DNA of 64,000 nt. It comes from Citrobacter koseri ATCC BAA-895 (GTDB lineage: Bacteria; Pseudomonadota; Gammaproteobacteria; Enterobacterales; Enterobacteriaceae). The stretch spans positions 682,001 to 746,000 of the forward strand of contig NC_009792.1 in the NCBI RefSeq assembly GCF_000018045.1. The letters are read 5' to 3'. The notes below the pieces were generated by a model that was not told the origin of the DNA, searched no databases, and saw only the letters and a list, made by a program, of their open reading frames with translations. How positions within the stretch are numbered: the stretch's first letter is position 1; each line of letters starts with the position of its first letter. The position numbers were made by a program, and so were the translations under genes. This document shows positions 53,503 through 62,978 of the stretch, piece by piece.

Positions 53503-54114
53503 CTATTGATGACGCTTACGTAAATTCTCAATGACGGTCGTTAAATCAAGGTCCTGGTCCTGTAGCAGCACCAGCAGGTGGTACATCAGGTCGGAGGCTT
53601 CATTGGTCAGCTCAAAACGGTCATGTACCGTTGCGGCCAGCGCGGTCTCGACACCTTCTTCACCCACTTTCTGCGCGATACGCTTGGTGCCGCTGGCGTA
53701 AAGCTTCGCCGTGTAAGAGCTTGCCGGGTCGGCGGTTTTACGCTCGGCTAACAGTTGTTCAAGCTGATACAGGAATAACCACTGATGGCTGGCATCCCCA
53801 AAGCAGCTGCTGGTGCCTTTGTGACAGGTTGGTCCAATTGGATTGGCCAGCACCAGCAGTGTGTCGTTATCACAATCCGGCGCAATGCGGACTACCTTCA
53901 GGAAGTGGCCGGATGTTTCGCCTTTGGTCCACAAACGCTGTTTGGTTCGTGAGAAGAAAGTGACGTTGCCGCTTTCGATTGTTTTATCCAGCGCTTCAGG
54001 GGTCATGTAACCCAGCATCAACACTTCACCGGATACCGCATGTTGCACGACAACCGGCATCAATCCGTCGGTTTTTTCCCAGTCGAGTTTGCGGCGCTGT
54101 TGCTCTGTTAACAT
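53503..54114 (-). CDS. hisI: HisI, phosphoribosyl-AMP cyclohydrolase / phosphoribosyl-ATP pyrophosphatase
   Basis: This bifunctional enzyme carries out the second and third steps of histidine synthesis. The N-terminal cyclohydrolase half has metal ligands in APDCDNDTLLVLANPIG and PTCHKGTSSCFGD (about residues 70-100). The C-terminal all-helical pyrophosphatase half has EEGVETALAA. 203 residues as in the enteric fusion protein. It is the last gene of the operon and its start overlaps hisF by seven bases. Confidence 0.97.
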   Translation of the reverse strand: MLTEQQRRKLDWEKTDGLMPVVVQHAVSGEVLMLGYMTPEALDKTIESGNVTFFSRTKQRLWTKGETSGHFLKVVRIAPDCDNDTLLVLANPIGPTCHKGTSSCFGDASHQWLFLYQLEQLLAERKTADPASSYTAKLYASGTKRIAQKVGEEGVETALAATVHDRFELTNEASDLMYHLLVLLQDQDLDLTTVIENLRKRHQ

Positions 54115-54884
54115 ATCCTGATCTCCACGCCCTGTGCTTCCAGGTACGCTTTTAATTCACCAATATTAATAATCTGTTTGTGGAAGACGGAGGCAGCAAG
54201 CGCCCCGTCGACATCGGTATCGCGGAAGGCTTCAAGGAAGTGCTCCATCGTGCCCGCGCCGCCGGAGGCAATCAGCGGTACATGACAGACGTCACGGACT
54301 TTTTTCAGTTGCTCCAGATCGTAACCGTTACGCACGCCGTCCTGATTCATCATGTTAAGCACGATTTCACCGGCTCCACGTTTTTGTACTTCCTGCACCC
54401 AGTCGAGAGTTTCCCACTGCGTCACGCGGGTACGGCTTTCATCGCCGGTATACTGGTTGACGTGATACTTGCCGGTTTCGGCATCAAACCAGGTATCAAT
54501 GCCCACGACAATGCACTGTACGCCAAAACGGTCAGCAAGACGGGTGATCAGCGTTGGGTCGGCCAGCGCAGGGGAGTTGATGGAAATTTTATCGGCGCCG
54601 AAAGAGAGGATTTTAGCGGCGTCATCAATAGACCTGATGCCACCCGCGACACAGAATGGAATGTCGATCACTTCCGCGACGCGCGACACCCAACTCTTAT
54701 CAACCACGCGCCCGTCACTGGAAGCGGTAATATCATAGAACACCAGCTCGTCTGCGCCTTCATCGGCATAGCGTTTTGCCAGCGGGACGATATCGCCGAT
54801 GATTTCATGATTGCGGAACTGTACGCCTTTTACTACCTGACCATCGCGTACGTCCAGGCAAGGGATTATACGTTTTGCCAGCAT
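54108..54884 (-). CDS. hisF: HisF, imidazole glycerol phosphate synthase cyclase subunit
   Basis: This (beta/alpha)8 barrel joins ammonia from HisH to PRFAR, giving imidazole glycerol phosphate and AICAR. The 258 residues contain the two catalytic aspartates in IIPCLDVRDGQVVKG (Asp11) and CIVVGIDTWFD (Asp130). It overlaps hisA by 19 bases. Confidence 0.98.
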   Translation of the reverse strand: MLAKRIIPCLDVRDGQVVKGVQFRNHEIIGDIVPLAKRYADEGADELVFYDITASSDGRVVDKSWVSRVAEVIDIPFCVAGGIRSIDDAAKILSFGADKISINSPALADPTLITRLADRFGVQCIVVGIDTWFDAETGKYHVNQYTGDESRTRVTQWETLDWVQEVQKRGAGEIVLNMMNQDGVRNGYDLEQLKKVRDVCHVPLIASGGAGTMEHFLEAFRDTDVDGALAASVFHKQIINIGELKAYLEAQGVEIRIC

Positions 54885-55603
54885 TGGATGGCCTCCTTAA
54901 CGGTGAATTTACCTTCCAGTAGGGCGCGGCCGACAATCACGCCGCGAACGCCCGTGCCGCGCAGAGCGGCCACGTCTTCAATCCCGCCAATTCCGCCGGA
55001 AGACTGAAAGGCGACCTGCGGATATTTCGCGCACACTTCGTCATACAGTGAGACGTTGGAACCCGCCAGCGTGCCGTCACGGGAGATATCGGTGCACAGT
55101 ACATGCTTCAGGCCAACCGGCAGATAAGTCTCGACCAGCTCCTCCAGCGAAACGCCGGAGTTCTCCTGCCAGCCGCTGACGGCAACCTGTTTGTTGCCCC
55201 GATCATCAATACGCACATCCAGCGCCAGCACCAGCGCGTCAGCGCCAAAGCGCTCAAACCAGCCTTTGACCACCTCGGGAGATTTGACCGCCGTAGAGCC
55301 GACCACCACGCGGGCAACGCCTGCGTCCAGCAGCGCCGCAACATCGTCTTCAGTACGCACGCCGCCACCAACCTGCACGGGCACGTTCACACCCGCGACC
55401 AGCGTTTTAATCAGCGGGATCTGCCGTCTGGCCGGATCTTTCGCCCCGGTCAAATCGACCAGATGCAGCACTTCGGCGCCCTGGGCGGCATAATCCCGCA
55501 GGCGGGGAAGGGGATCGTTACCGTAATCACGCTGCCGGGCGTAGTCGCCCTGATGGAGACGCACTACGGTGCCATCGATCAAATCTAATGCCGGAATAAT
55601 CAT
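54866..55603 (-). CDS. hisA: HisA, ProFAR isomerase
   Basis: This (beta/alpha)8 barrel catalyses the Amadori rearrangement of ProFAR to PRFAR. The ATG at 55603 (MIIPALDLIDGTVV) gives 245 residues; a longer frame to 55741 lies in hisH and is rejected. Catalytic Asp8 in PALDLIDG and Asp129 region in LALDVRI / CTDISRDG. Its start shares one base with the hisH stop (TGATG). Confidence 0.97.
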   Translation of the reverse strand: MIIPALDLIDGTVVRLHQGDYARQRDYGNDPLPRLRDYAAQGAEVLHLVDLTGAKDPARRQIPLIKTLVAGVNVPVQVGGGVRTEDDVAALLDAGVARVVVGSTAVKSPEVVKGWFERFGADALVLALDVRIDDRGNKQVAVSGWQENSGVSLEELVETYLPVGLKHVLCTDISRDGTLAGSNVSLYDEVCAKYPQVAFQSSGGIGGIEDVAALRGTGVRGVIVGRALLEGKFTVKEAIQCWQNV

Positions 55604-56193
55604 CACATCTCCAGGAAGTTTTTCAGCAACTGCGCGCCAGCGGCGCCGGAGCGTTCCGGGTGGAACTGCACGCCGAAGAAATTGTCTTTTTGCACTGCCG
55701 CAGTGAAGGGTTCGCCGTAGTTGCATTGAGCAATGGTCCACGGATTGACGGGCATAGCGTAGCTGTGAACAAAGTAGAACCAGGCACCATCTTCAATGCC
55801 CTGGAAAAGACGATTACCCGCCTGCGGGTAAACGCGGTTCCAGCCCATATGCGGGAGCGGCAGGCCAAAATCGGTCATCTTCGGGACGTCCTGGTCAATA
55901 ATGCCCAGAAGGTCGACGCCGTTTGTCTCTTCACTGTGGCGCCCGAGGATCTGCATGCCTAAACAAATTCCCAGAACGGGCTGAGTACAAGCCTTAATCA
56001 ATTCGACAAGCTCACGCTCGTGCAACTGATCCATCGCCGCCTGGGCGGTTCCCACGCCGGGCAGGAAGAGTTTGTCAGCTTTTAAGACGACCTCCGGGTC
56101 GCGGCTGACCAGCGGATCATAACCGTGGCGCGCCACGGCGGATTTCACCGAGTTCAGGTTGGCGCAGCCGGTATCAAGGATGACGACGTTCAT
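55603..56193 (-). CDS. hisH: HisH, imidazole glycerol phosphate synthase glutaminase subunit
   Basis: This class I glutamine amidotransferase supplies ammonia to HisF. The ATG at 56193 gives 196 residues; a GTG at 56196 is possible but less likely. The catalytic cysteine lies in VLGICLGMQILG (about residue 77) and the His-x-Glu of the triad in GVQFHPERSG. Its start overlaps the hisB stop by one base. Confidence 0.97.
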   Translation of the reverse strand: MNVVILDTGCANLNSVKSAVARHGYDPLVSRDPEVVLKADKLFLPGVGTAQAAMDQLHERELVELIKACTQPVLGICLGMQILGRHSEETNGVDLLGIIDQDVPKMTDFGLPLPHMGWNRVYPQAGNRLFQGIEDGAWFYFVHSYAMPVNPWTIAQCNYGEPFTAAVQKDNFFGVQFHPERSGAAGAQLLKNFLEM

Positions 56194-57260
56194 CACAGCA
56201 CTCCTTTAGAAGAAGGCAGCGTGTCGCCTTCTACCCGAATGGCCTGGCGCAACGTGCGGCCAAACGCTTTAAACAGGCTTTCTACACGGTGGTGATCGTT
56301 TTTACCTTTGGTCTTCAGGTGCAGCGTCACGCCCATGGTGTAGGAGAGCGAGCGGAAGAAGTGTTCAACCATCTCGGTGCTCAGATCGCCCACGCGCTGA
56401 TAGGTAAACTCGGCTTTATATTCCAGGTGCGGGCGCCCGGAGATATCCAGTGCGCAACGCGCCAGGCATTCGTCCATCGGCAGCACAAAACCAAAGCGGT
56501 TGATGCCGCGCTTATCGCCCAACGCCAGTTTTAGCGCCTCACCCAGCGCCAGACCGGTATCTTCTACCGTATGGTGATCGTCAATATAGAGGTCGCCCTT
56601 GACCGCGATCTCCATACGGAAACCGCCATGCGTGGCGATCTGATCGAGCATATGGTCAAAGAAACCCACGCCGGTATTGATCTTGCTGCCGCCTTCGCGA
56701 TCCAGCCACACCTTGACGTCAATCTGCGTTTCTTTGGTATTGCGCTCAACGTGGGCATAGCGGTCGCGTTTTGTCAGCTGCTCACCAATCATCGTCCAGT
56801 TCAGGGTTTCACGGTTATAACGTAACCCGTTAATGCCCATGTTTTCGGCCAACTGGATGTCGGTAGCGCGATCGCCAATCACGTAGCTGTTGGCGCTATC
56901 CATCGCCTGTTCAGCCAGATAACGTTCAACCAGCTTTACCTTCGGCTTACGGCAGTCGCACTCATCCACTGGCAGGTGCGGGCAGATCAGCACTTCATCA
57001 AACAGTACGCCCTGGGAGGTGAAAACCTGCATCATCAGGTCGTGCGGGCCGTCGAAGTCTGCCTGCGGGAAGCTCTGCGTTCCCAGCCCGTCCTGGTTGG
57101 TGATCATCACCAGCTTAAAGCCGGCTTTTTGCAGCTTCAGCAGAACCGGCACCACGTCCGGTTCAAAGGCGAGTTTGTCAAAACGATCCACCTGAAAATC
57201 ACTCGGCGGTTCGGCAATCAGGGTTCCATCACGGTCAATAAAAAGATACTTCTGGCTCAT
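56193..57260 (-). CDS. hisB: HisB, histidinol phosphatase / imidazole glycerol phosphate dehydratase
   Basis: This bifunctional enzyme of 355 residues covers steps seven and nine of the pathway. The N-terminal HAD phosphatase shows LFIDRDGTLIAEPP, and its zinc loop CPHLPVDECDCRKPK. The C-terminal dehydratase domain (from about residue 167) has GFFDHMLDQIATHGG and IDDHHTVEDTG, typical Mn-binding histidines. It overlaps hisC by four bases. Confidence 0.98.
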   Translation of the reverse strand: MSQKYLFIDRDGTLIAEPPSDFQVDRFDKLAFEPDVVPVLLKLQKAGFKLVMITNQDGLGTQSFPQADFDGPHDLMMQVFTSQGVLFDEVLICPHLPVDECDCRKPKVKLVERYLAEQAMDSANSYVIGDRATDIQLAENMGINGLRYNRETLNWTMIGEQLTKRDRYAHVERNTKETQIDVKVWLDREGGSKINTGVGFFDHMLDQIATHGGFRMEIAVKGDLYIDDHHTVEDTGLALGEALKLALGDKRGINRFGFVLPMDECLARCALDISGRPHLEYKAEFTYQRVGDLSTEMVEHFFRSLSYTMGVTLHLKTKGKNDHHRVESLFKAFGRTLRQAIRVEGDTLPSSKGVL

Positions 57261-58336
57261 ACTTGCTCCGCACGTAAGGCGTCAATGACGCGCTGGCTTT
57301 CTTCGCGGGTTCCAACAGTGATACGCAGACAGCCGCTTAAAGAAGGTTGTTTATTCTGATCACGTAAGATAATGCCCTGATCCCACAGAGATTTAAACAC
57401 GCTACTTGACGCGGTAAAACGTGCCAGAATGTAGTTAGTTTCTGAATCGAACACCTGTTCTACGCAGGCAATCTCTTTCAGCGCATTAACCAGATACTGA
57501 CGTTCCAGCAGAATCTGCGCCACACGTTCGCGCATCGCGTTGACGCCTTGCGGCGTCAACGCCTGAGCGGCAATATCGGCGACCGGCGTAGAGAGCGGGT
57601 AGGGGGCGATGACTTTCAGCAGCAGGTTGATGACCTCTTCATTCGCCAGCGTAAATCCGCAGCGCAGACCGGCGAGCGCAAAGGCTTTGGAGAGCGTGCG
57701 CAGCACTACCAGATGCGGGTATTCAGAGAGCCAGCCAGCCAGCGTCGCCTGTGGGCAGAATTCAATATAGGCTTCATCCGCCACCACAATGGCGTTGCCG
57801 CGCGTCATTTCCAGCAGAGTACGTAAATCCTGTGGATTGATAAGCTGCCCGGTCGGGTTGTTGGGGCTGCATACAAACATCACTTTAACGCCGTCGAGTT
57901 TATCGGCGATGCCCCGCAGATCCAGCTGCCAGTTTTCCAGCGTCGGAACCGTCCGGCATTCAACGCCAATGGTTTCCGAGCTGACGCTGTACATGCCGTA
58001 CGTTGGCGGACAATAGAGAATTGCCTCTTTCCCCGGTTCGCAGAATGCGCGAATCAGCAGTTCAATACCTTCGTCTGCGCCACGGCTGACCAGCACCTGC
58101 CCGGGGTTCACTCCGGCGTACTGCGCATAATTTTCAATAACCGCTTTTGGCTGGCATTCCGGGTAGCGGTTGAGCGTTTGCTGAGTCAACTGAAACTCCA
58201 CCGTCGTCGGGAACTCATTGGCATTCAGCCACACATCGCCATTACCGCCCAGACGGCGAGCGGACTGGTACGGCGTCAGGTTGCGAACGTTTTCCCGGGC
58301 TAAGTCGGTGACGCTGCGGGTATTTTCAGTGCTCAT
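57257..58336 (-). CDS. hisC: HisC, histidinol-phosphate aminotransferase
   Basis: This PLP enzyme moves an amino group from glutamate to imidazole acetol phosphate. The 359-residue length is typical. The PLP lysine is in LRTLSKAFALAGLRCGF (about residue 217), and VCSPNNPTGQLI and VADEAYIEFCP are the cofactor-binding loops. It overlaps hisD and hisB by four bases each. Confidence 0.97.
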   Translation of the reverse strand: MSTENTRSVTDLARENVRNLTPYQSARRLGGNGDVWLNANEFPTTVEFQLTQQTLNRYPECQPKAVIENYAQYAGVNPGQVLVSRGADEGIELLIRAFCEPGKEAILYCPPTYGMYSVSSETIGVECRTVPTLENWQLDLRGIADKLDGVKVMFVCSPNNPTGQLINPQDLRTLLEMTRGNAIVVADEAYIEFCPQATLAGWLSEYPHLVVLRTLSKAFALAGLRCGFTLANEEVINLLLKVIAPYPLSTPVADIAAQALTPQGVNAMRERVAQILLERQYLVNALKEIACVEQVFDSETNYILARFTASSSVFKSLWDQGIILRDQNKQPSLSGCLRITVGTREESQRVIDALRAEQV

Positions 58337-59637
58337 GCTTGCTCCTTAAGGGCGTTAACGCGCAGGGTGACAGCATTTTTGTGGGCGGTCAGCCGTTCTG
58401 CCGCAGCCAGCGTTTCAATGGTGGATGCCAGTGCGGAGAAACCCGCCTGCGACAATTCCTGAACGGTCATGCGTTTCTGGAAATCCGCCAGACCGAGGCT
58501 GGAGCAGGTGGCGGTATAACCATAGGTCGGCAGCACATGATTGGTGCCGGAAGCGTAGTCGCCTGCGGATTCCGGTGACCAGTCACCGAGAAAAACGGAA
58601 CCCGCGCTGGTAATATCCTCCACCAGATCGCGTGCCTTACGGGTCTGAATGATCAGGTGTTCCGGCCCATACTGGTTCGAGATGGCGACGCACTGGGCTA
58701 AGTCTTTCGTCACGATCAGACGGCTGGCGCTTAATGCCTGACGCGCCGTTTCTGCACGCGGTAACTCCGCTAACTGGCGTTCGACGGCCTCCGCGACGTT
58801 CTGCGCAATACCGGCATCCGGGGTCAGCAGAATGACCTGAGAATCCGGGCCGTGTTCCGCCTGAGAGAGCAGGTCAGACGCCACGAAATCTGGCGTGGCG
58901 CCGCTGTCGGCGATCACCAGCACTTCAGAAGGGCCGGCAGGCATATCAATTGCCGCGCCGTCGAGACGCTGGCTGACCTGGCGTTTCGCCTCGGTGACAA
59001 ACGCGTTGCCGGGGCCAAAAATTTTGTCCACTTTTGGCACGGATTCGCTGCCGAACGCCAGAGCGGCAATGGCCTGGGCGCCGCCGACGTTGAAGATTTC
59101 CTGCACGCCGCACAACTGCGCAGCGTAAAGGATTTCATCCGCGATAGGCGGTGGCGAGCACAGCACCACTTTTTTGCATCCGGCAATACGCGCGGGCGTG
59201 GCGAGCATTAATACGGTGGAGAAGAGCGGGGCAGAGCCGCCCGGGATATACAGGCCGACAGATGCGACAGGGCGCGTCACCTGCTGACAGCGAACGCCGG
59301 GCTGGGTTTCAACATCTACTGCCGGTAGTTTTTGCGCATTGTGGAAGGTTTCGATGTTTTTTACCGCTACCGCCATCGCCTGTTTAAGATCGTCGCTCAG
59401 ACGCGCGCTGGCCGCGGCAATCTTTTCGGCGGACACTTTCAGCGCTGCGACGTTCGTTTTATCAAACTTCGCGCTGTATTCGCGCAGGGCGTCATCACCG
59501 CGTGATTTCACATTATCCAGGATCTCTGCGACGGTACGGGTAATGCTGTCGGAGGCGGAAATAGCCGGACGCATCAGCAATTCACGCTGCTGTTCAGTAT
59601 TGCAGCTATTCCAGTCGATGATTGTATTAAAGCTCAT
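58333..59637 (-). CDS. hisD: HisD, histidinol dehydrogenase
   Basis: This Zn-dependent NAD enzyme carries out the last two oxidations to histidine. Starting at the ATG at 59637 (MSFNTIIDWNSC) gives 434 residues. Family motifs IPGGSAPLFSTVLMLATPA, DMPAGPSEVLVIAD and the zinc/catalytic region SQAEHGPDSQVIL and QYGPEHLIIQT (His-327 region) are present. The hisG stop lies five bases upstream. Confidence 0.97.
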   Translation of the reverse strand: MSFNTIIDWNSCNTEQQRELLMRPAISASDSITRTVAEILDNVKSRGDDALREYSAKFDKTNVAALKVSAEKIAAASARLSDDLKQAMAVAVKNIETFHNAQKLPAVDVETQPGVRCQQVTRPVASVGLYIPGGSAPLFSTVLMLATPARIAGCKKVVLCSPPPIADEILYAAQLCGVQEIFNVGGAQAIAALAFGSESVPKVDKIFGPGNAFVTEAKRQVSQRLDGAAIDMPAGPSEVLVIADSGATPDFVASDLLSQAEHGPDSQVILLTPDAGIAQNVAEAVERQLAELPRAETARQALSASRLIVTKDLAQCVAISNQYGPEHLIIQTRKARDLVEDITSAGSVFLGDWSPESAGDYASGTNHVLPTYGYTATCSSLGLADFQKRMTVQELSQAGFSALASTIETLAAAERLTAHKNAVTLRVNALKEQA

Positions 59638-59642
59638 GGCCG

Positions 59643-60542
59643 TCACTCCATCATCTTTTCAATTGGCAGCACCAGAATAGAGCTGGCGCCGAGCGCTTTC
59701 AGTTTTTCCATCGTTTCCCAGAACAGGGTTTCGCTGCTGACCATGTGCATGGCGACGCGCTGCTGATCGCCCGCCAGCGGCAGAATGGTCGGACGCTCTG
59801 CGCCCGGCAGCAGCGCGATGACTTCTTCCAGACGTTCGCTTGGCGCATGCATCATGATGTATTTGGATTCACGCGCCTGAATAACGCCCTGAATACGGGT
59901 CAGCAGTTTGTCGATAAGCTGTTGTTTGGCTTCGGCCATTTCGCCGTCACGCTGGATCAGGCAGGCTTTGGAGCGGTAAATCACCTCGACTTCACGCAGA
60001 CCGTTGGCTTCCAGCGTCGCCCCGGTAGACACCAGATCGCAGATGGCATCGGCCAGACCCGCACGCGGAGCGACTTCAACAGAACCGTTTAACAGACAGG
60101 ATTTAAACGACACGCCTTTCTGATCCAGATAACGCTTAAGCAGGTGCGGGTAAGAGGTGGCGATGCGCTTACCGTCAAGGGAAGCCGGGCCGTCCCAGGC
60201 TTCATCGACGGCGGTGGCCAGCGAGAGGCGGCAGCCGCCGAAGTCGAGACGGCGCAGGGTGTAGTAGCGCGGGTCTTCGCCCTGCGCGCGGCGGCTCAAC
60301 AGCTCTTCTTCCAGAACGTTTTCCCCGATGATCCCCAGATCGACCACGCCATCCATGACCAGGCCGGGAATATCGTCATCACGCACACGCAGAATATCAA
60401 TCGGCATATTCTCCGCCATCGCAATCAGACGCTGGGTGTGCAGGTTGATTTTAATACCGCAGCGGGCCAGTAATTCGCGTGAATCATCGCTTAAACGGCC
60501 TGATTTCTGAATAGCTATGCGTAAACGGGTGTTATCTAACAT
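59643..60542 (-). CDS. hisG: HisG, ATP phosphoribosyltransferase
   Basis: This enzyme makes phosphoribosyl-ATP from ATP and PRPP and is feedback-inhibited by histidine. The ATG at 60542 (MLDNTRLRIAIQKSGRL) gives 299 residues, the long form with a C-terminal ACT-like regulatory domain; the frame to 60677 runs back through the attenuator and is rejected. PRPP-binding type loop near DAICDLVSTGATLEANGL. First structural gene after the attenuator. Confidence 0.97.
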   Translation of the reverse strand: MLDNTRLRIAIQKSGRLSDDSRELLARCGIKINLHTQRLIAMAENMPIDILRVRDDDIPGLVMDGVVDLGIIGENVLEEELLSRRAQGEDPRYYTLRRLDFGGCRLSLATAVDEAWDGPASLDGKRIATSYPHLLKRYLDQKGVSFKSCLLNGSVEVAPRAGLADAICDLVSTGATLEANGLREVEVIYRSKACLIQRDGEMAEAKQQLIDKLLTRIQGVIQARESKYIMMHAPSERLEEVIALLPGAERPTILPLAGDQQRVAMHMVSSETLFWETMEKLKALGASSILVLPIEKMME

Positions 60543-60588
60543 TCTTTTTTCCTCTTTATCCTGTCTGAACCGGTCTGAATCGCGCACC

Positions 60589-60628
60589 AAAAAAAAGCCC
60601 CCGGAAGAATGATCTTCCGGGGGCTTTC
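60589..60628 (-). terminator. his operon attenuator terminator
   Basis: On the minus strand AAAGCCCCCGGAAGATC / ATTCTTCCGGGGGC forms a long stem followed by eight U. An alternative hairpin region with the matching GGAAGA/TCTTCC arms lies at 60650-60670, so translation of hisL decides between terminator and antiterminator, as established for this operon. Confidence 0.95.
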
Positions 60629-60688
60629 TCATGCGTTCATGCACCACTGGAAGATCTGAATGTCTTCCAGCACACATCGCCTGAAAGA

Positions 60689-60739
60689 CTAGTCAGGATG
60701 ATGGTGATGATGGTGGTGTTTAAATTGAACGCGTGTCAT
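60689..60739 (-). CDS. hisL: HisL, his operon leader peptide
   Basis: A 16-residue frame MTRVQFKHHHHHHHPD with seven histidines in a row. Ribosome stalling at the histidine codons under histidyl-tRNA shortage lets the antiterminator form and switches on the operon. It is too short for usual gene finders but unmistakable. Confidence 0.97.
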   Translation of the reverse strand: MTRVQFKHHHHHHHPD

Positions 60740-60777
60740 AAAATTCTCGATGAATGCTTATTCATTTGATGCCTTTT

Positions 60778-60807
60778 AACCTAAACCACTTTAGCGCCGG
60801 AAAGCAA
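60778..60807 (-). promoter_or_regulatory. his operon promoter
   Basis: On the minus strand TTGCTT (60807-60802) and TAGGTT (60783-60778) are separated by 18 bases, about 39 bp before hisL. This agrees with the his promoter I recall from E. coli and Salmonella. Confidence 0.75.
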
Positions 60808-60914
60808 GGGCTTTTTTTCATCATTAATTCATTTCATATTGAAGGTATGAATTGTCAGTCCCGGCGGGCTGGCGTAGCCTTAGATAAGATGGCGTTAAAG
60901 TCAGGAGAGAACGC

Positions 60915-61739
60915 ATGAAAAAGGTCGCAATTGTCGGTTTAGGATGGTTAGGAATGCCGCTGGCGATGTCGCTGACGGCAAGAGGCTGGCAGGTTACTGG
61001 CACGAAAACCACGCAGGATGGCGTGGAAGCGGCCCGCATGAGCGGCATTGAGAGCTATCCGCTGCGCCTGGAACCTGAGCTGGTTTGCGAAACGGACGAT
61101 CTTGATGCACTGATGGATGTGGATGCTCTGGTCATTACGCTGCCCGCTCGCCGTAGCGGGCCGGGGGAAGATTTTTACCGCCAGGCAATACAGGAGGTGG
61201 TCGACAGCGCGCTGGCGTATCACGTTCCGCGTATCATTTTTACCAGTTCCACGTCAGTGTACGGCGATGTGCACGGCATTGTGAAAGAGAATACGCCGCG
61301 TAATCCCGTCACGGCGAGTGGGCGCATCCTGAAGGAACTCGAAGACTGGCTGCACAATCTGCCCGGCACCTCCGTCGATATTCTGCGTCTGTCCGGGTTG
61401 GTAGGGCCAGGACGACATCCGGGGCGTTTCTTTGCCGGTAAAACCGCGCCTGACGGTCAGCAAGGTGTGAATCTGGTCCACCTGGAAGATGTGATTGCTG
61501 CTATTACTCTGCTGTTACAGGCACCTAAAGGGGGACACATCTATAATATATGTGCGCCTTCGCATCCGGCGCGTAATGTGTTTTATCCGCAGATGGCGCG
61601 TTTGCTGGGTATGGAACCGCCGCATTTTCTGGAAAGCCAGAGTAACGATAAAGGTAAGATTATTGATGGCAGCCGGATTTGTAATGAACTCGGGTTTGAA
61701 TACCAGTATCCCGACCCGCTGGTGATGCCGATGGAGTGA
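60915..61739 (+). CDS. yeeZ: YeeZ, NAD(P)-binding epimerase-like protein
   Basis: This 274-residue protein has the Rossmann motif VAIVGLGWLGMPLAMSL and the extended-SDR-like block IIFTSSTSVYGDVHG, related to NAD-dependent epimerases/dehydratases, but it lacks the usual Tyr-x3-Lys at the expected place. Function is unknown. It is divergent from the his operon and followed by yeeY after 41 bases. Confidence 0.88.
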   Translation: MKKVAIVGLGWLGMPLAMSLTARGWQVTGTKTTQDGVEAARMSGIESYPLRLEPELVCETDDLDALMDVDALVITLPARRSGPGEDFYRQAIQEVVDSALAYHVPRIIFTSSTSVYGDVHGIVKENTPRNPVTASGRILKELEDWLHNLPGTSVDILRLSGLVGPGRHPGRFFAGKTAPDGQQGVNLVHLEDVIAAITLLLQAPKGGHIYNICAPSHPARNVFYPQMARLLGMEPPHFLESQSNDKGKIIDGSRICNELGFEYQYPDPLVMPME

Positions 61740-61780
61740 CGCGCCAGCAGACTACCGCCAGACACCGCAAGGGGGCGAGT

Positions 61781-62710
61781 ATGAAACCACTGCTGGACGT
61801 TCTGATGATTCTCGATGCGTTAGAGAAAGAGGGGAGCTTTGCGGCGGCGTCGGCAAAATTGTTTAAGACGCCGTCAGCGCTCAGCTATACCGTTCATAAA
61901 CTGGAAAGCGATCTGAATATCCAACTGTTGGATCGCAGCGGGCATCGGGCTAAATTTACCCGCACCGGCCAGATGCTGCTGGAAAAAGGCCGGGAAGTTC
62001 TGCATACCGTGCGCGAACTGGAAAAGCAGGCCATCAAACTTCACGAAGGCTGGGAGAACGAACTGGTCATCGGTGTGGACGATACGTTTCCTTTTTCTCT
62101 CCTTACTCCCCTCATTGAATCCTTCTACCAACATCACAGCGTAACGCGCCTGAAATTCATAAATGGCGTACTGGGCGGTTCCTGGGAGGCGCTGACGCAG
62201 GGGCGGGCGGATATCATCGTTGGCGCGATGCACGATCCGCCCTACGCCAGTGGTTTCGGTTTTGCGCGTCTGGGAGAGCTTGAGCAGGTTTTTGCGATTG
62301 CCCCGCATCATCCACTGGTGCAGGAAGAAGAGCCGTTGAGTCGGCGCACAATAAAACGGTTCCGCGCGATTGTGGTCGGCGATGAGACGCATTCGGCATG
62401 TTCGGCAAGCGCGCAATTGCTTGATGATCAGGAAGCCATAACGGTTTTTGATTTTAAAACCAAACTGGAACTGCAAATCAGCGGCCTGGGATGTGGGTAT
62501 TTACCGCGCTATCTGGCGCAACGCTTTCTGGACAGCGGTGCGCTTATTGAGAAGAACGTGGCGGCGCAGATCGTGTCGGAGCCAGTGTGGATGGGCTGGA
62601 ACGAACAGACGGCCGGACTGGCCAGCGCGTGGTGGCGAGATAAAATTTTAGCAAATAGTGCTATTGCTGGCGTCTATACAATGGGGGATGCTGGGAAATC
62701 AAACAGTTAA
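61781..62710 (+). CDS. yeeY: YeeY, LysR-family transcriptional regulator
   Basis: This 309-residue regulator begins at the ATG at 61781 (MKPLLDVLMILDALEKEGS) with an AGGGGGCG ribosome site; the frame from 61736 is too long. N-terminal winged HTH (SFAAASAKLFKTPSALSYTV, about residues 19-38) and a C-terminal periplasmic-binding-like effector domain (from about residue 95). Target genes are unknown; yeeZ or plaP are the nearest candidates. Confidence 0.92.
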   Translation: MKPLLDVLMILDALEKEGSFAAASAKLFKTPSALSYTVHKLESDLNIQLLDRSGHRAKFTRTGQMLLEKGREVLHTVRELEKQAIKLHEGWENELVIGVDDTFPFSLLTPLIESFYQHHSVTRLKFINGVLGGSWEALTQGRADIIVGAMHDPPYASGFGFARLGELEQVFAIAPHHPLVQEEEPLSRRTIKRFRAIVVGDETHSACSASAQLLDDQEAITVFDFKTKLELQISGLGCGYLPRYLAQRFLDSGALIEKNVAAQIVSEPVWMGWNEQTAGLASAWWRDKILANSAIAGVYTMGDAGKSNS

Positions 62711-62797
62711 TAAAAAATATTTTTTGACGGGGCTCTCATTCTCTTGTCATTTCGCCTTAATTTAGTGCACAATGCGCCGCTTGCAAAAAATGACATT

Positions 62798-62831
62798 AAC
62801 CGACGTTTTAATACGCGTCGGTTATTTTTTT
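62798..62831 (+). terminator. Intrinsic-terminator-like hairpin in the yeeY-plaP gap
   Basis: AACCGACG / CGTCGGTT with a ten-base loop is followed by TATTTTTTT. It lies 88 bases after yeeY and about 148 bases before plaP. It may end yeeY, a short separate transcript, or act in the plaP leader. Confidence 0.8.
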
Positions 62832-62978
62832 GCATCAAACCAATCATTCAATAAAAGAGGCCGGGCTTCGTACCGGATAGATACTTACTAAAAACCGACA
62901 GTTGTTGTCGCTGAGGAATCCAGAAAATGGGGCAATTTTTTGCTTACGCGACGGCATTCGCCGTAAAGGGGAATGACC

